Shown: positions 24,895 through 34,140 of the stretch, one piece after another
Position numbering within the stretch: the first letter of the stretch is position 1
Layout: every line of letters starts with the position of its first letter
Source of the DNA: Phycisphaerae bacterium RAS1
Lineage (GTDB): Bacteria; Planctomycetota; Phycisphaerae; UBA1845; Fen-1342
DNA: 64,000 nucleotides
Direction: 5' to 3'
NCBI GenBank assembly: GCA_007859745.1
Contig: SMLU01000001.1
Coordinates: 1,488,001 to 1,552,000, forward strand
Program-made: the position numbers and the translations under genes
Notes under the pieces: model-generated
The model's input: the letters and a program-made list of their open reading frames with translations, nothing else
Told to the model about the DNA's origin: nothing
Database searches by the model: none

Positions 24895-26922
24895 ATGAGC
24901 TTTCTGAACCTGTGGGCCTTTGCGATCGCCGGCGCGGTCATTCCCACGCTTCTCATCCTCTACTTCCTGAAGCTCCGTCGCCGGGAGGAGGTCGTCCCCT
25001 CCACGCTCCTGTGGAAAAAGGCCATACAGGACCTTCAGGTCAACGCGCCTTTTCAGAAGCTGCGCAAGAACCTGCTGCTTTTCCTGCAACTGCTCATCCT
25101 GTCGGCGGCCATCACGGCCCTGGCGCGGCCGATCGTCCAGACGAATGAGTCGCAGGACGAGCGCGTCGTCCTGCTGATAGACCGCTCGGCCTCGATGAAT
25201 ACGCGCGAAGGCGACCACACGCGCTTCGAGCTGGCCCGAGAACAGGCCATCCGCCGCGTGAAGACGTACAACCGCCGCAGCAGCGGGTGGTTCTCGTTTG
25301 TCGGCGGCCAGGCGCCGACGAAGGTGATGGTGATCGCGTTCGCCGACCGCGCCCGCGTGGTGGCGCCGTTCACTGTGAACACGAACGAGCTGGTGGAGCT
25401 GATCCGCGGCGTCGAGCCCAGCGACGCACGCACCAATCTGCGCGAGGCGCTGGAGCTGGCTGAGGCCTACATGCTCCCGCCCTCAATGACCACCGACAAA
25501 ACCCCCGTCGCCACCGAGGCCCCCGCCCGACTGCTGATGTTCTCCGACGGCTGTGTGCCGGGCATGAACGAGCTGGTGCTTCGCGGCGGAACGATGGAAT
25601 GGGTGCGCATCGGCGACGCGACCGACAACGTCGGCATCACGGCGCTGCGCACCCAGCGAAGCTACGAGGAGCCGGAATTGCTCGACGTGTTTCTTCAGGT
25701 CGAGAATTTCGGGGCGACGCCGGTGCAGACCGACGTCTCGATCCACATCAATGGGCAGCTCAGCCAGGGCCGCGTGCGAACGGTTTCGCTCGGGCCGGCG
25801 GCGCCGCGGCGCGACGTTGGCGCTGAAACGCGACCCGAACCAGGTGCGGATGCCGGACAGGGCGCCAGCCGCACCATCAGTTTCGAGCTCACGGTGGACG
25901 AGGCGGCGGTGCTCGAGGCGCGGCTCTCGCGGACTGACGCGCTGGCGGTGGATAATTCCGCCTGGGCGGTCATCCCGCCGCCGCGGAAGCTGAAGGTGCT
26001 GGTCGCGTCCGCCGGCAATCCGTTCATCGAAAGCGTGCTGGCGGGCCTGCCGCTCGAAAAGCGCGTTTTCGTCCGCCCGGACGAATATGAGAAGATGCCC
26101 GCCGCCGAGCTGGAGGCGGACGGCCGCGCGGTCTACGACCTCATTGTTCTCGACAAGCACTCAACGGCGCGCCTGCCCGCCGGAAACTATCTCTTTCTCG
26201 GAGCCGCCCCGCAAATTTCCGGCGTGCAGCTCGGCGAGGAGTTCGGCCCGCATCCGCTCATCTGGTGGGATGAGACGCACGCGGTTTTGCGGCACGTCTT
26301 GCTCGATTACGTCGTCGTGTTCAAGAGTCGCGTGCTCACCGCGCCGCCGGAATCACAAGTTCTGGTCGAAGGTCCGCGCGGGCCGGTGATGGTGCGCTAC
26401 GCCAACGAAGGCCGCCACTTCCTCATCTGCAGCGCCGCCGTCGAAAACACCAACTGGTGGCGAAAACGCAGCTTCGGCGTTTTCATGCACAACGCCACCC
26501 GCTACCTCGGCAGCGGCGGCGCGGAGGAGAGCCAGTCCGGCGTGCACCCCGGCGACACGCTCATGCTGACCGTCCCGGCCGGGACGCAGGAAGCCAAGCT
26601 CATCCGGCCGGATGCCGCCACGCCGCGCGTGCGGGTCGACGCGGACGGCGGCATGCGCTACAGCGACACGGAGCGGGTCGGGGTCTATCGGGTCGAGCCG
26701 GGCGTGAGCGGCCGCGACCGGGCCGCCGTGAATATCGAGGATCGCCGCGAGAGCGACATCGTCCCGCCCGGCGGCGTCCTGAAGCTCGGCGGCGGCGTGC
26801 AGGTGGCGCAGGCGCAGCAGATCCGCACGTCCACGCCGGAGGTGTGGCGATGGTTCATCGGCCTGGCGCTGGCGGTGGTGCTGCTGGAGTGGTACATATA
26901 CAATCGCCGTGTGATGATCTAG
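24895..26922 (+). CDS. BatA-like membrane protein with von Willebrand A domain
   Basis: The 675-residue product starts with the BatA-type membrane region: LNLWAFAIAGAVIPTLLILY, then KLRRREEVVPSTLLWKKAIQD and a second membrane helix near 60-80. A VWA domain follows with the metal-ion site LLIDRSASMNTR (DxSxS, about residues 97-108) and a TNLREALELAE segment (metal-site threonine). The C-terminal half is a large extracytoplasmic region ending in one membrane helix (about 650-668). Related proteins occur beside MoxR ATPases in planctomycetes and may act in envelope stress or protease complexes; no MoxR gene is visible here. ATG at 24895 starts exactly at the membrane helix. Confidence 0.82.
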   Translation: MSFLNLWAFAIAGAVIPTLLILYFLKLRRREEVVPSTLLWKKAIQDLQVNAPFQKLRKNLLLFLQLLILSAAITALARPIVQTNESQDERVVLLIDRSASMNTREGDHTRFELAREQAIRRVKTYNRRSSGWFSFVGGQAPTKVMVIAFADRARVVAPFTVNTNELVELIRGVEPSDARTNLREALELAEAYMLPPSMTTDKTPVATEAPARLLMFSDGCVPGMNELVLRGGTMEWVRIGDATDNVGITALRTQRSYEEPELLDVFLQVENFGATPVQTDVSIHINGQLSQGRVRTVSLGPAAPRRDVGAETRPEPGADAGQGASRTISFELTVDEAAVLEARLSRTDALAVDNSAWAVIPPPRKLKVLVASAGNPFIESVLAGLPLEKRVFVRPDEYEKMPAAELEADGRAVYDLIVLDKHSTARLPAGNYLFLGAAPQISGVQLGEEFGPHPLIWWDETHAVLRHVLLDYVVVFKSRVLTAPPESQVLVEGPRGPVMVRYANEGRHFLICSAAVENTNWWRKRSFGVFMHNATRYLGSGGAEESQSGVHPGDTLMLTVPAGTQEAKLIRPDAATPRVRVDADGGMRYSDTERVGVYRVEPGVSGRDRAAVNIEDRRESDIVPPGGVLKLGGGVQVAQAQQIRTSTPEVWRWFIGLALAVVLLEWYIYNRRVMI

Positions 26923-27014
26923 GTTCAGAGTAGCGAGTTCAGAGTAGCGAGTTGCAGATGAACTCCGAACTCCGAACTCTGAACTCTGAACTTTGAACTT
27001 CGAACATTGAACTC
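26922..27014. repeat. Heptad array 2 (two complementary arms, mixed units)
   Basis: The left arm alternates two 7-base units, GTTCAGA and GTAGCGA. The right arm has eight units near AACTCTG (complement of CAGAGTT). The array fills the whole gap between the stop of the VWA gene (ending 26922) and the ATG at 27018. GTAGCGA is the unit of array 3 at 54.5 kb. Confidence 0.88.
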
Positions 27015-27017
27015 CCC

Positions 27018-27266
27018 ATGACGATCCGTGACTGCAAGCCCGGCCAGAAAGTCCGCATCACACAGGTCATCGACCGCCGTGAGGGCAACTGGCAGAGCGA
27101 AATCGTCGGCACCATCGAGTGGCTTCGTCAGCAGAAGACGGGAAGCTGGTTCACTCACAGCAAGGATGACAAGCTCTGGCTTTACCGCGTGCGGCTGAAG
27201 AAGGATGACGGCGAGTTGACCACGCTCACCGTCGATCCGTTGATGCGCGTGGACGTCCTGAACTGA
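27018..27266 (+). CDS. Small conserved-looking protein of unknown function
   Basis: The 82-residue product opens MTIRDCKPGQKVRITQVIDR and has an IEWLRQQKTGSWFTHSKDDK segment with a final TVDPLMRVDVLN strand. The pattern suggests a small beta-barrel, SH3-like, cytoplasmic protein. I recall similar short proteins in planctomycetes without a known function, but I can name no family. The gene begins four bases after a heptad array and ends 42 bases before the desulfhydrase gene on the same strand. Confidence 0.7.
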   Translation: MTIRDCKPGQKVRITQVIDRREGNWQSEIVGTIEWLRQQKTGSWFTHSKDDKLWLYRVRLKKDDGELTTLTVDPLMRVDVLN

Positions 27267-27308
27267 ACTGCATATCCGCCGTGCCGCGTCGCGCGTTAAA
27301 CTGCCGGC

Positions 27309-28310
27309 ATGATTCGCCCCCATCGCGTCAGCCTGGCCGCGTTGCCGTCTCCTCTGGTGCGGCTCGAGCGGCTCGGCCGCAGTCTCGGGTGCTCCAATCT
27401 CTGGCTGAAGCGCGACGATCTCACCGGCCTGGAGCTGTCAGGCAACAAGGTCCGCAAGCTGGAGTTCGTCGCCGCCGACGCCCTCGCGTCCGGCTGCGAC
27501 ACACTGGTGACCGAAGGCACGAGCCAATCCAATCACTGCCGCGCGACGGCCGCCGCGTGTGCAAAGCTCGGGCTATATTGCGAGTTGCTGCTTCGTCCGC
27601 TGCCGCCGGCGACGCCGCAAGGCAATCACTTGCTGGACGCGCTCTTTGGCGCGCGGACGCGTGGCTTCACGCGCGAACAGCTCAGCGCCGATCGCGAGGC
27701 GATCGTCGCGCACGTGCTGACCGAGCTGCGGGCCGCCGGGCACACGCCGCGCTGGACGCCCATGGGCGCCTCCGAGCCGTTGGGATGCTGGGGCTACATC
27801 GACGCCGCGGCGGAGCTGGAGGTGCAGCGCCGTGAAGCGGGAGTCGGCGAGTGGGACATTGTTCTGGCGGTGTCGTCGGGCGGGACGTACGCCGGCATGC
27901 TGCTCGGGGCGCTGTTGAACAAGCTCGACCCGCGGCGGCTCTGGGCCGTGCCGGTGAGCGACGATATCGAATATCACCGCCGCGAAGTCGGCCAACTGTG
28001 CCGTGCCGCGATCGCGAAATACGAGTTGCCGGTCGCTTTCGACGAGCGCATGATGCAGTTCGTGGACGGCTACGTCGGCGACGGCTACGCGATTCCGTAC
28101 GCGGCGGAGATCGAGGCGATTCGCCTGCTGGCGCGCAGCGAAGGCGTCGTGCTCGATCCGGTGTACACGGGCAAGGCGTTCTGCGCGCTGCTCGACGGCG
28201 TGCGCGGCGGGCGTTTCGGGAGAGATCGCCCGGTCGTGTTCATTCACACCGGGGGCATCTTCTCCGATTTCGCCTGGCCGCAACTGCTGGCGGGAGAGGG
28301 TGCATCATGA
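27309..28310 (+). CDS. PLP-dependent D-cysteine desulfhydrase / ACC deaminase family
   Basis: The 333-residue product belongs to the fold-type II PLP enzymes. The SGNKVRKLEF segment (residues 43-52) contains the lysine that binds PLP, TEGTSQSNHCRATAAA (about 65-80) binds the substrate carboxylate, and AVSSGGTYAGML (about 190-201) holds the phosphate. Relatives are D-cysteine desulfhydrase (D-cysteine to pyruvate, sulfide and ammonia) and 1-aminocyclopropane-1-carboxylate deaminase. The residues that separate the two activities cannot be settled by eye. The stop overlaps the start of a small lipoprotein-like gene (ATGA). Confidence 0.85.
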   Translation: MIRPHRVSLAALPSPLVRLERLGRSLGCSNLWLKRDDLTGLELSGNKVRKLEFVAADALASGCDTLVTEGTSQSNHCRATAAACAKLGLYCELLLRPLPPATPQGNHLLDALFGARTRGFTREQLSADREAIVAHVLTELRAAGHTPRWTPMGASEPLGCWGYIDAAAELEVQRREAGVGEWDIVLAVSSGGTYAGMLLGALLNKLDPRRLWAVPVSDDIEYHRREVGQLCRAAIAKYELPVAFDERMMQFVDGYVGDGYAIPYAAEIEAIRLLARSEGVVLDPVYTGKAFCALLDGVRGGRFGRDRPVVFIHTGGIFSDFAWPQLLAGEGAS

Positions 28311-28552
28311 TGACCCAGGTCAGACGATCCCAGTGGCTTCGCGGCACGGTCGTGCTGACGGGGCTGCTGCCGCTGGGGATGGGCGCCTGTCCGCGTTTTC
28401 AGAACAGCGTGATCGACAGCCTGACGACGGCGTCCGTCACACTGGTCACACAGGACGACCCCGACGCCGCCGGCGAGCAGGCCCGCGACGGTGTCCTCGC
28501 GGCGATTGTCGAATCGCTCTTCAACCGCTGGCGCGCGGACGAAGAGCCTTGA
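28307..28552 (+). CDS. Small lipoprotein-like protein
   Basis: The 81-residue product has a basic start (MMTQVRRSQWLRG), a hydrophobic stretch and a possible lipobox LGMGAC with the cysteine near residue 28, then a polar tail ending in NRWRADEEP. It overlaps the stop of the desulfhydrase gene by four bases, so it is probably translationally coupled to it, and lies 58 bases before the amine oxidase gene. I do not recognise a family. Several longer frames overlap this position, but this is the one consistent with coupling and with a membrane leader. Confidence 0.6.
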   Translation: MMTQVRRSQWLRGTVVLTGLLPLGMGACPRFQNSVIDSLTTASVTLVTQDDPDAAGEQARDGVLAAIVESLFNRWRADEEP

Positions 28553-28610
28553 ACGGCGCGTCGGCGGCGCATCGACGGCACATCGACCCGAACACGCGGA
28601 GCAGAGACGA

Positions 28611-30185
28611 ATGTCCCGAACACCGCTGATGCAGATTCTGCGGCGCGTCATCCGCGCAGCCACGGCCCGGCCCACGAACGAGACGCACGCCGCACCCGCG
28701 CGTCGCGCGAGCACGTCCCTGTCGCGCCGGCGGTTCCTGCGGCAGGCGTCGGCCACCGCCGCGGCGGTCGCGGCCGGCGTTTCGATCAGCGGGTGCGCCG
28801 CCGGCGGGCGGCGAAAAGGCGCTCTCACACCGCGCGTGGCGATCGTTGGCGGCGGTCTGGCGGGATTGAACGCCGCCTCGCACCTGAATCGCGCCGGAAT
28901 CCGCGCGACGATCTACGAAGCCGCCGCCCGCACCGGCGGGCGCATTTTCTCCGGCAGGAACCTGCTGGCCGACGGTCTGGTCACCGAGATCGGGGCGGAG
29001 TTCATTGACAGTACGCACGCCGACCTGCTGGGTCTGGCGGAGCGTTTCAACCTGCCTCGGATCGATGTCGCGGCGCCGCAAGAGGCCGGCTTTCACGAGG
29101 CTTTCTACTTCGACAACCGGCTGGTCAGCGAAGCCGAGCTGGTCGAGGCGTTTCGCCCGTTCGCGCCGCGCATCGCGGCCGACGCCGCTGCGCTGGGCGA
29201 GACGATCGACTACCTGCACGACGGCAATGCCGGCCCGCTCGATCGGCTGTCCCTGGCGGAGTATTTGGAAAAGCTGGGGGTGACCGGGCCGCTGCGGAAG
29301 CTGCTTGATGTGGCGTACGTCACGGAGTACGGGCTGGACGCCGCCGAGCAGTCGTCGCTGAATCTCGTGGCGATGATCGGCACCGACCTCGCCGCCGGCC
29401 GCCTGCAGCTCTATGGCGACAGCGACGAGCGCTACAAGATTCGCGGGGGAAACCAGCAGGTCGTGGATGCGCTGGCGGGCGAGCTGAGCGGGCAGATCGA
29501 GCTGGGACACCACTTGAAGCGCCTGGCGAGCGCCGCGGAGGGTTACCGGCTGAGTTTCGACCGCGCCGGCGGCGGGACTGTCGAAGTCGACGCCGACATC
29601 GTCGTGCTGACGATTCCATTCACTCTCCTGCGGCGCGTTGAGCTTCGCGTCGATCTGCCGCCGGTGAAGAAAAAGGCCATCGCCGAGCTGGGTTACGGCA
29701 AGGGGTTGAAACTGATGGCGGGCTTTTCGCGGCGCGTGTGGCGCGAGACGCACTACAACGGCGACCTTTTCAGCGACGAACCGTTTCAACTCGCGTGGGA
29801 CAGCAGCCGTCTGCAGGACGGAGCGGCGGGCACGATGACGCTGTTTTCCGGCGGCCAGGCGAGCGACGCGGCGGCGGCGGGCAAGCCGGCCGAACAACTG
29901 TCGCGGCTGCTGCCGGGTGTGGAGAAGGCGTTTGCCGGCCTGACGGCGGCGTACAACGGACGCGTGGAGCGCTTCGCGTGGCTGCATCATCCGTTGACGC
30001 TGGGGAGCTACGCCTGCTACCGGCCGGGGCAGTGGACCAGCATCGGCGGTGCGGAGGGCGCGGCCGTGGGCAACCTGCTGTTTGCCGGTGAGCATTGCAG
30101 TCGCGACTTTCAGGGATTTATGAACGGGGCGGCGGAGACGGGGCGGAAGGCGGCGGAGGAGATCGCGGCGCGCGTGCGGGCGTAG
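28611..30185 (+). CDS. Tat-exported flavin amine oxidase
   Basis: The 524-residue product is a flavin-containing amine oxidase of the monoamine oxidase type. It has a twin-arginine signal (SRRRFLRQ, residues 38-45, then an Ala-rich hydrophobic stretch) with a cysteine at 62 (ISGCAAGG) that could be lipidated. The FAD-binding AIVGGGLAGLNAASHL is at about 77-92, an EAAARTGGRIFS segment follows and a C-terminal LLFAGEHCSRDFQGFMNGA closes the FAD site. It should oxidise an amine outside the cytoplasm, yielding peroxide; the substrate is unknown. ATG at 28611 is preferred because the Tat signal follows. Confidence 0.9.
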   Translation: MSRTPLMQILRRVIRAATARPTNETHAAPARRASTSLSRRRFLRQASATAAAVAAGVSISGCAAGGRRKGALTPRVAIVGGGLAGLNAASHLNRAGIRATIYEAAARTGGRIFSGRNLLADGLVTEIGAEFIDSTHADLLGLAERFNLPRIDVAAPQEAGFHEAFYFDNRLVSEAELVEAFRPFAPRIAADAAALGETIDYLHDGNAGPLDRLSLAEYLEKLGVTGPLRKLLDVAYVTEYGLDAAEQSSLNLVAMIGTDLAAGRLQLYGDSDERYKIRGGNQQVVDALAGELSGQIELGHHLKRLASAAEGYRLSFDRAGGGTVEVDADIVVLTIPFTLLRRVELRVDLPPVKKKAIAELGYGKGLKLMAGFSRRVWRETHYNGDLFSDEPFQLAWDSSRLQDGAAGTMTLFSGGQASDAAAAGKPAEQLSRLLPGVEKAFAGLTAAYNGRVERFAWLHHPLTLGSYACYRPGQWTSIGGAEGAAVGNLLFAGEHCSRDFQGFMNGAAETGRKAAEEIAARVRA

Positions 30186-30288
30186 CGTCCTCGGCGACCG
30201 CTTCGTCTTCGCTTCGATGTTCGTAGTGTTCCAGCACGCGTCGAACACGCTCTTCATCCCAGCCGTCGGGAACTTGTGGGGGCTTCAT
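30118..30288 (-). CDS. Short protein, WDEERVRRVLEHYE type, convergent overlap
   Basis: The 56-residue product starts MKPPQVPDGWDEERVRRVLE and continues EHYEHRSEDEAVAEDAT before a Pro/Arg-rich tail. The first 35 residues match a short conserved pattern I recall from many bacteria, often near toxin-antitoxin-like genes. The tail is antisense to the last 68 bases of the amine oxidase gene and looks like chance reading, so the gene may be degraded at its 3' end. Nothing else occupies 30186-30311. Confidence 0.5.
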   Translation of the reverse strand: MKPPQVPDGWDEERVRRVLEHYEHRSEDEAVAEDATPARAPRSPPPPSAPSPPPRS

Positions 30289-30311
30289 CGTGCTCTCCGT
30301 CGCGCCCGTCG

Positions 30312-31445
<1,134 letters not shown>

Positions 31446-31483
31446 GGCGACTCCTTTCGCGCGCGACGTCCTGGCCGCGGCGA

Positions 31484-32422
31484 TTACGCCGCCGGCGACA
31501 GGCGATACAGCACTTCGAGCGACCAGGTCACGTGGTCGGCCGGCACGCTCTCACGCGCTCCGTCTCCCAGCCGTCCCAGTTGCAGCGCCCCGGTTTCATC
31601 TGCGCCCAGCCACATGCGGCAGCGAATGTCCGGCTGATCGACGGAAGAACAGAGAGCCGGCCGCCCCACCCGCGCCGGCGCCGTCGGGCAGACCAGCGCC
31701 GCGTCGCCGGGCTCAAACATCGGCGACATGTCCGACGTGTCCAGCCAGACGCCGAATACACCGGGAAACGTCTCCGCCAATTGCGGCTGGTCCAGGAACT
31801 CGGCCGTGTCGTCCGCGCCCGAGAGTTCGCCCAGAACGTCCGCGGTCGCTGCGGAAGCCTCCGCGTCCACGCGGCGCAGCTCCAGAAGCCGCGCATGTCG
31901 CGTTACGCGCAGCTTCGCGGCGTCCGCCGGATCGAGCGAAACCAATGCGGCTTGTTCAGGGGCGCGCGCGGCCAATCCCAGGCTCGACACGGCCCGCGGA
32001 CCCAGCAATGGGATGAGGCTTCGCGGCGGCGGCAGGGGGCCGCGCGAAGCGCCGGGCGCGGGGCCGCGCTGCAGCAAACTCACGAACGCCTCGATCGGCG
32101 AGGACAGCTCGGGCCGTGAGTCGAGCAGGGCCGCGATATCGGCCAGCAGCGTCTGGTGGCGCCCGCGGGCGCCGCTGATGACGACCGTGCCGCGCGCGGC
32201 GACGCCGGTGAGCAACCACTGGAGGTCTTCGCCGGTGGCTTCGCAGATTCGGATGATAAGGTCGCCGGGCGGGACGTGGCCGCGCTCGAGCTTGTCATAG
32301 TCGTCGGCGGTCAGTTGGAGGCGGCGGGCGAAGTCGGCCTTTCCGCGCGGGCCGAAATGGCGGCGGCGCAGCTCGCGCAGGCGCTGGGCAAAGGACTCAG
32401 TCGTGGACGACATGCGTGCCAT
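31484..32422 (-). CDS. XRE-family transcriptional regulator
   Basis: The 312-residue product starts with an XRE-type helix-turn-helix: FAQRLRELRRRHFGPRGKAD, FARRLQLTADDYDKLERGHV and a following RICEATGEDLQWLLTG (residues 10-70). The rest is a long Ala/Pro-rich linker and a C-terminal part with DMSPMFEPGDAALVC, which recalls the S24/LexA-like sensor domain of phage repressors, though a Ser/Lys catalytic pair is not evident. It could be a repressor with a ligand or partner-binding domain. Starts at 32422 and 32413 are both possible. It is alone, between corA and a family A repeat. Confidence 0.7.
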   Translation of the reverse strand: MARMSSTTESFAQRLRELRRRHFGPRGKADFARRLQLTADDYDKLERGHVPPGDLIIRICEATGEDLQWLLTGVAARGTVVISGARGRHQTLLADIAALLDSRPELSSPIEAFVSLLQRGPAPGASRGPLPPPRSLIPLLGPRAVSSLGLAARAPEQAALVSLDPADAAKLRVTRHARLLELRRVDAEASAATADVLGELSGADDTAEFLDQPQLAETFPGVFGVWLDTSDMSPMFEPGDAALVCPTAPARVGRPALCSSVDQPDIRCRMWLGADETGALQLGRLGDGARESVPADHVTWSLEVLYRLSPAA

Positions 32423-32520
32423 CTCCGGCCAAGCAGATGATACCCGAATCGGGGAGCGCGGGCGTCCCACGCGCGCCGCGCGTACACGGATGGCGCCCGT
32501 TTTCCCGGGCGGGCGGCTTT

Positions 32521-32645
32521 TCTTTCCGAACCCGCCGCGTCAAGCGGCGGGTTGAGGTGCGCGCGGCGCTCGGCGTCAATCTACGACGAGCCGCCGCGAA
32601 AGCGCCCGGACGTCACCCTCGCCGCTTGGCGCGGCGGGTTCAGAC
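32521..32645. repeat. Family A paired-hairpin repeat, copy 3
   Basis: TCTTTCCGAACCCGCCGC begins the left hairpin and CGTCACCCTCGCCGCTTGG the right; the right arm ends GGCGGGTTCAGACG. Spacer about 57 bases. It lies in the divergent gap between the XRE regulator and the BFN-domain gene. Confidence 0.87.
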
Positions 32646-32764
32646 GCGCCGGAGCGGGCTTGCCCGGATTTCTGGGCACACCCCAAGAGCGAGGCGAGCG
32701 GCGTTTGCTTGACACTCCCCAGATGGATGGATACCGTCGCGCAGTCAAGCGGAGTATCGCGCGG

Positions 32765-33160
32765 ATGGACGTTCGCATGGACTTGGCGCAGATTGTGATC
32801 TCGGAGACGCGAGATCCGCAGATCATCGTCCTGCGCGAGCGCAACGGGAGCCGCTGCCTGAAGATCGTCATCGGCCTGTCGGAAGTGCTGGCGATCGACC
32901 GTCGCATCAAGCAGGTGCAGCTTGCCCGGCCCATGACGCACGATCTGCTGGGCAATGTCATCGAGGCGCTCTCGGGCCAGCTTGAGAAGATCGTGATCAA
33001 CGACCTTCAGGACCACACATTCTTCGCCAAGCTGGTGATTCGCCGCAACGGCGAGTTGATCGACGTGGACAGCCGTCCGTCGGACGCGATCGCCTTGGGC
33101 GTGGGCGTGGACGCGCCGATCTATGTGGCGGATCACGTGCTGCGCGAGGCGGCGGACTAG
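32765..33160 (+). CDS. Bifunctional nuclease (BFN/DUF151) domain protein
   Basis: The 131-residue product is one BFN domain: MDLAQIVISETRDPQIIVLR, IVIGLSEVLAIDRRIKQVQL, ARPMTHDLLGNVIEALSGQL, the EKIVINDLQDHTFFAKLVI core and VDSRPSDAIALGV. Plant and archaeal relatives show DNase and RNase activity, and many bacteria encode one small copy. ATG at 32765 is favoured as it begins at the conserved domain start, but an upstream ATG at 32723 is possible. The stop TAG overlaps the GTG start of the next gene by one base. Confidence 0.88.
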   Translation: MDVRMDLAQIVISETRDPQIIVLRERNGSRCLKIVIGLSEVLAIDRRIKQVQLARPMTHDLLGNVIEALSGQLEKIVINDLQDHTFFAKLVIRRNGELIDVDSRPSDAIALGVGVDAPIYVADHVLREAAD

Positions 33161-34026
33161 TGTCGCGCGGCCTGGCGGCTGGAACCTGTGCGGCCCGCGC
33201 GGCCCTGGTGCTGCTGGCGGCCGCGGCGATCGGACCGCTGAGCGGCTGCGCGTGGCTCTCTTACGTCGGCACCGACGACCGCGGCGTCGCGCTGGGCAAG
33301 ACCTTCTACATCGGCGGGGCGGGCTATCTCGGCAATGTCGGCGACATCGACGTCCCCAAGGGACTGCGGCGCGGCGGCTGGCGCGGGGCGATCGAGGTGA
33401 TCGGCTGGCAGAGCGTCATCGGCGGGGCGCTGCGCGACCAGCTCGACCGCGAGCGGAACCTGGAACAGGCGCAGCGCGTCGCGCGGCGCATCCTGAACTA
33501 CGTCGAGCGGTATCCCGGCCGGCCGGTAAACCTGATCGCCTTGTCCGCGGGCACGGGCATCGCCACCTGGGCGCTGGAGTCTTTGCCCGAGCACGTGCGC
33601 GTGCAGAACGTGGTCTTTTTCGGCAGCAGCCTGTCGCGCCGCTATGACCTGCGCGAGGCGCTGACGCGCGTGGACGGCAAGCTGTACAACTTCCACTCGT
33701 CGCGGGATCCCGTGTTGAAGGTGGGCGTTCCGCTGGCGGGGTCGGTGGACCGCGAATTCGCCACCGCCGCCGGCCTGAACGGCTTCGCACCGCCCTCTGG
33801 AACCGACGCGCGCGGTCTGCGGGTGTACGGGGATAAACTGCGGAACATGCCGTACCGCTCGGAATACGCGCGCAGCGGCTATCACGGGCTTCACACGGAT
33901 GCGACGCACGCGCGATTCGTGCGGAAGTACGTGGCGCCGCTGATCGCGCGGGTCTGGAGGCAACCGGCAGCCTCGGACGGGCCGCAGCCCGCCTCGCAGC
34001 CGGCCAGCGCGCCGCGCGCCGATTGA
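33160..34026 (+). CDS. Lipoprotein with alpha/beta-hydrolase-like fold
   Basis: The 288-residue product has a lipoprotein signal (ALVLLAAAAIGPLSGC, cysteine near residue 30). A likely nucleophile elbow follows, VNLIALSAGTGIATWALE (ALSAG with the serine around residue 131), then a VVFFGSSLS strand, NFHSSRDPVLKVG and a late HGLHTDATH segment that could supply the histidine. This pattern fits an exported alpha/beta-hydrolase or lipase-like protein, although the substrate is unknown and the elbow deviates from GxSxG at the first position. It is translationally coupled to the BFN-domain gene. Confidence 0.6.
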   Translation: MSRGLAAGTCAARAALVLLAAAAIGPLSGCAWLSYVGTDDRGVALGKTFYIGGAGYLGNVGDIDVPKGLRRGGWRGAIEVIGWQSVIGGALRDQLDRERNLEQAQRVARRILNYVERYPGRPVNLIALSAGTGIATWALESLPEHVRVQNVVFFGSSLSRRYDLREALTRVDGKLYNFHSSRDPVLKVGVPLAGSVDREFATAAGLNGFAPPSGTDARGLRVYGDKLRNMPYRSEYARSGYHGLHTDATHARFVRKYVAPLIARVWRQPAASDGPQPASQPASAPRAD

Positions 34027-34140
34027 CACAAATCGACAAGGACCGATTCGACTCGCGCCCGGGCGAATGCTCTAATGGAAGTGGGAGTTGTTCGCGGAAA
34101 TCCGCGGGATTTCGCGCGGCTGGTTCCGGAGGTAGTCACC

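Noticed and set aside
31484-32422. Prophage repressor as a sign of a prophage
   Set aside because: No other phage-like gene, integrase or attachment site is found nearby.
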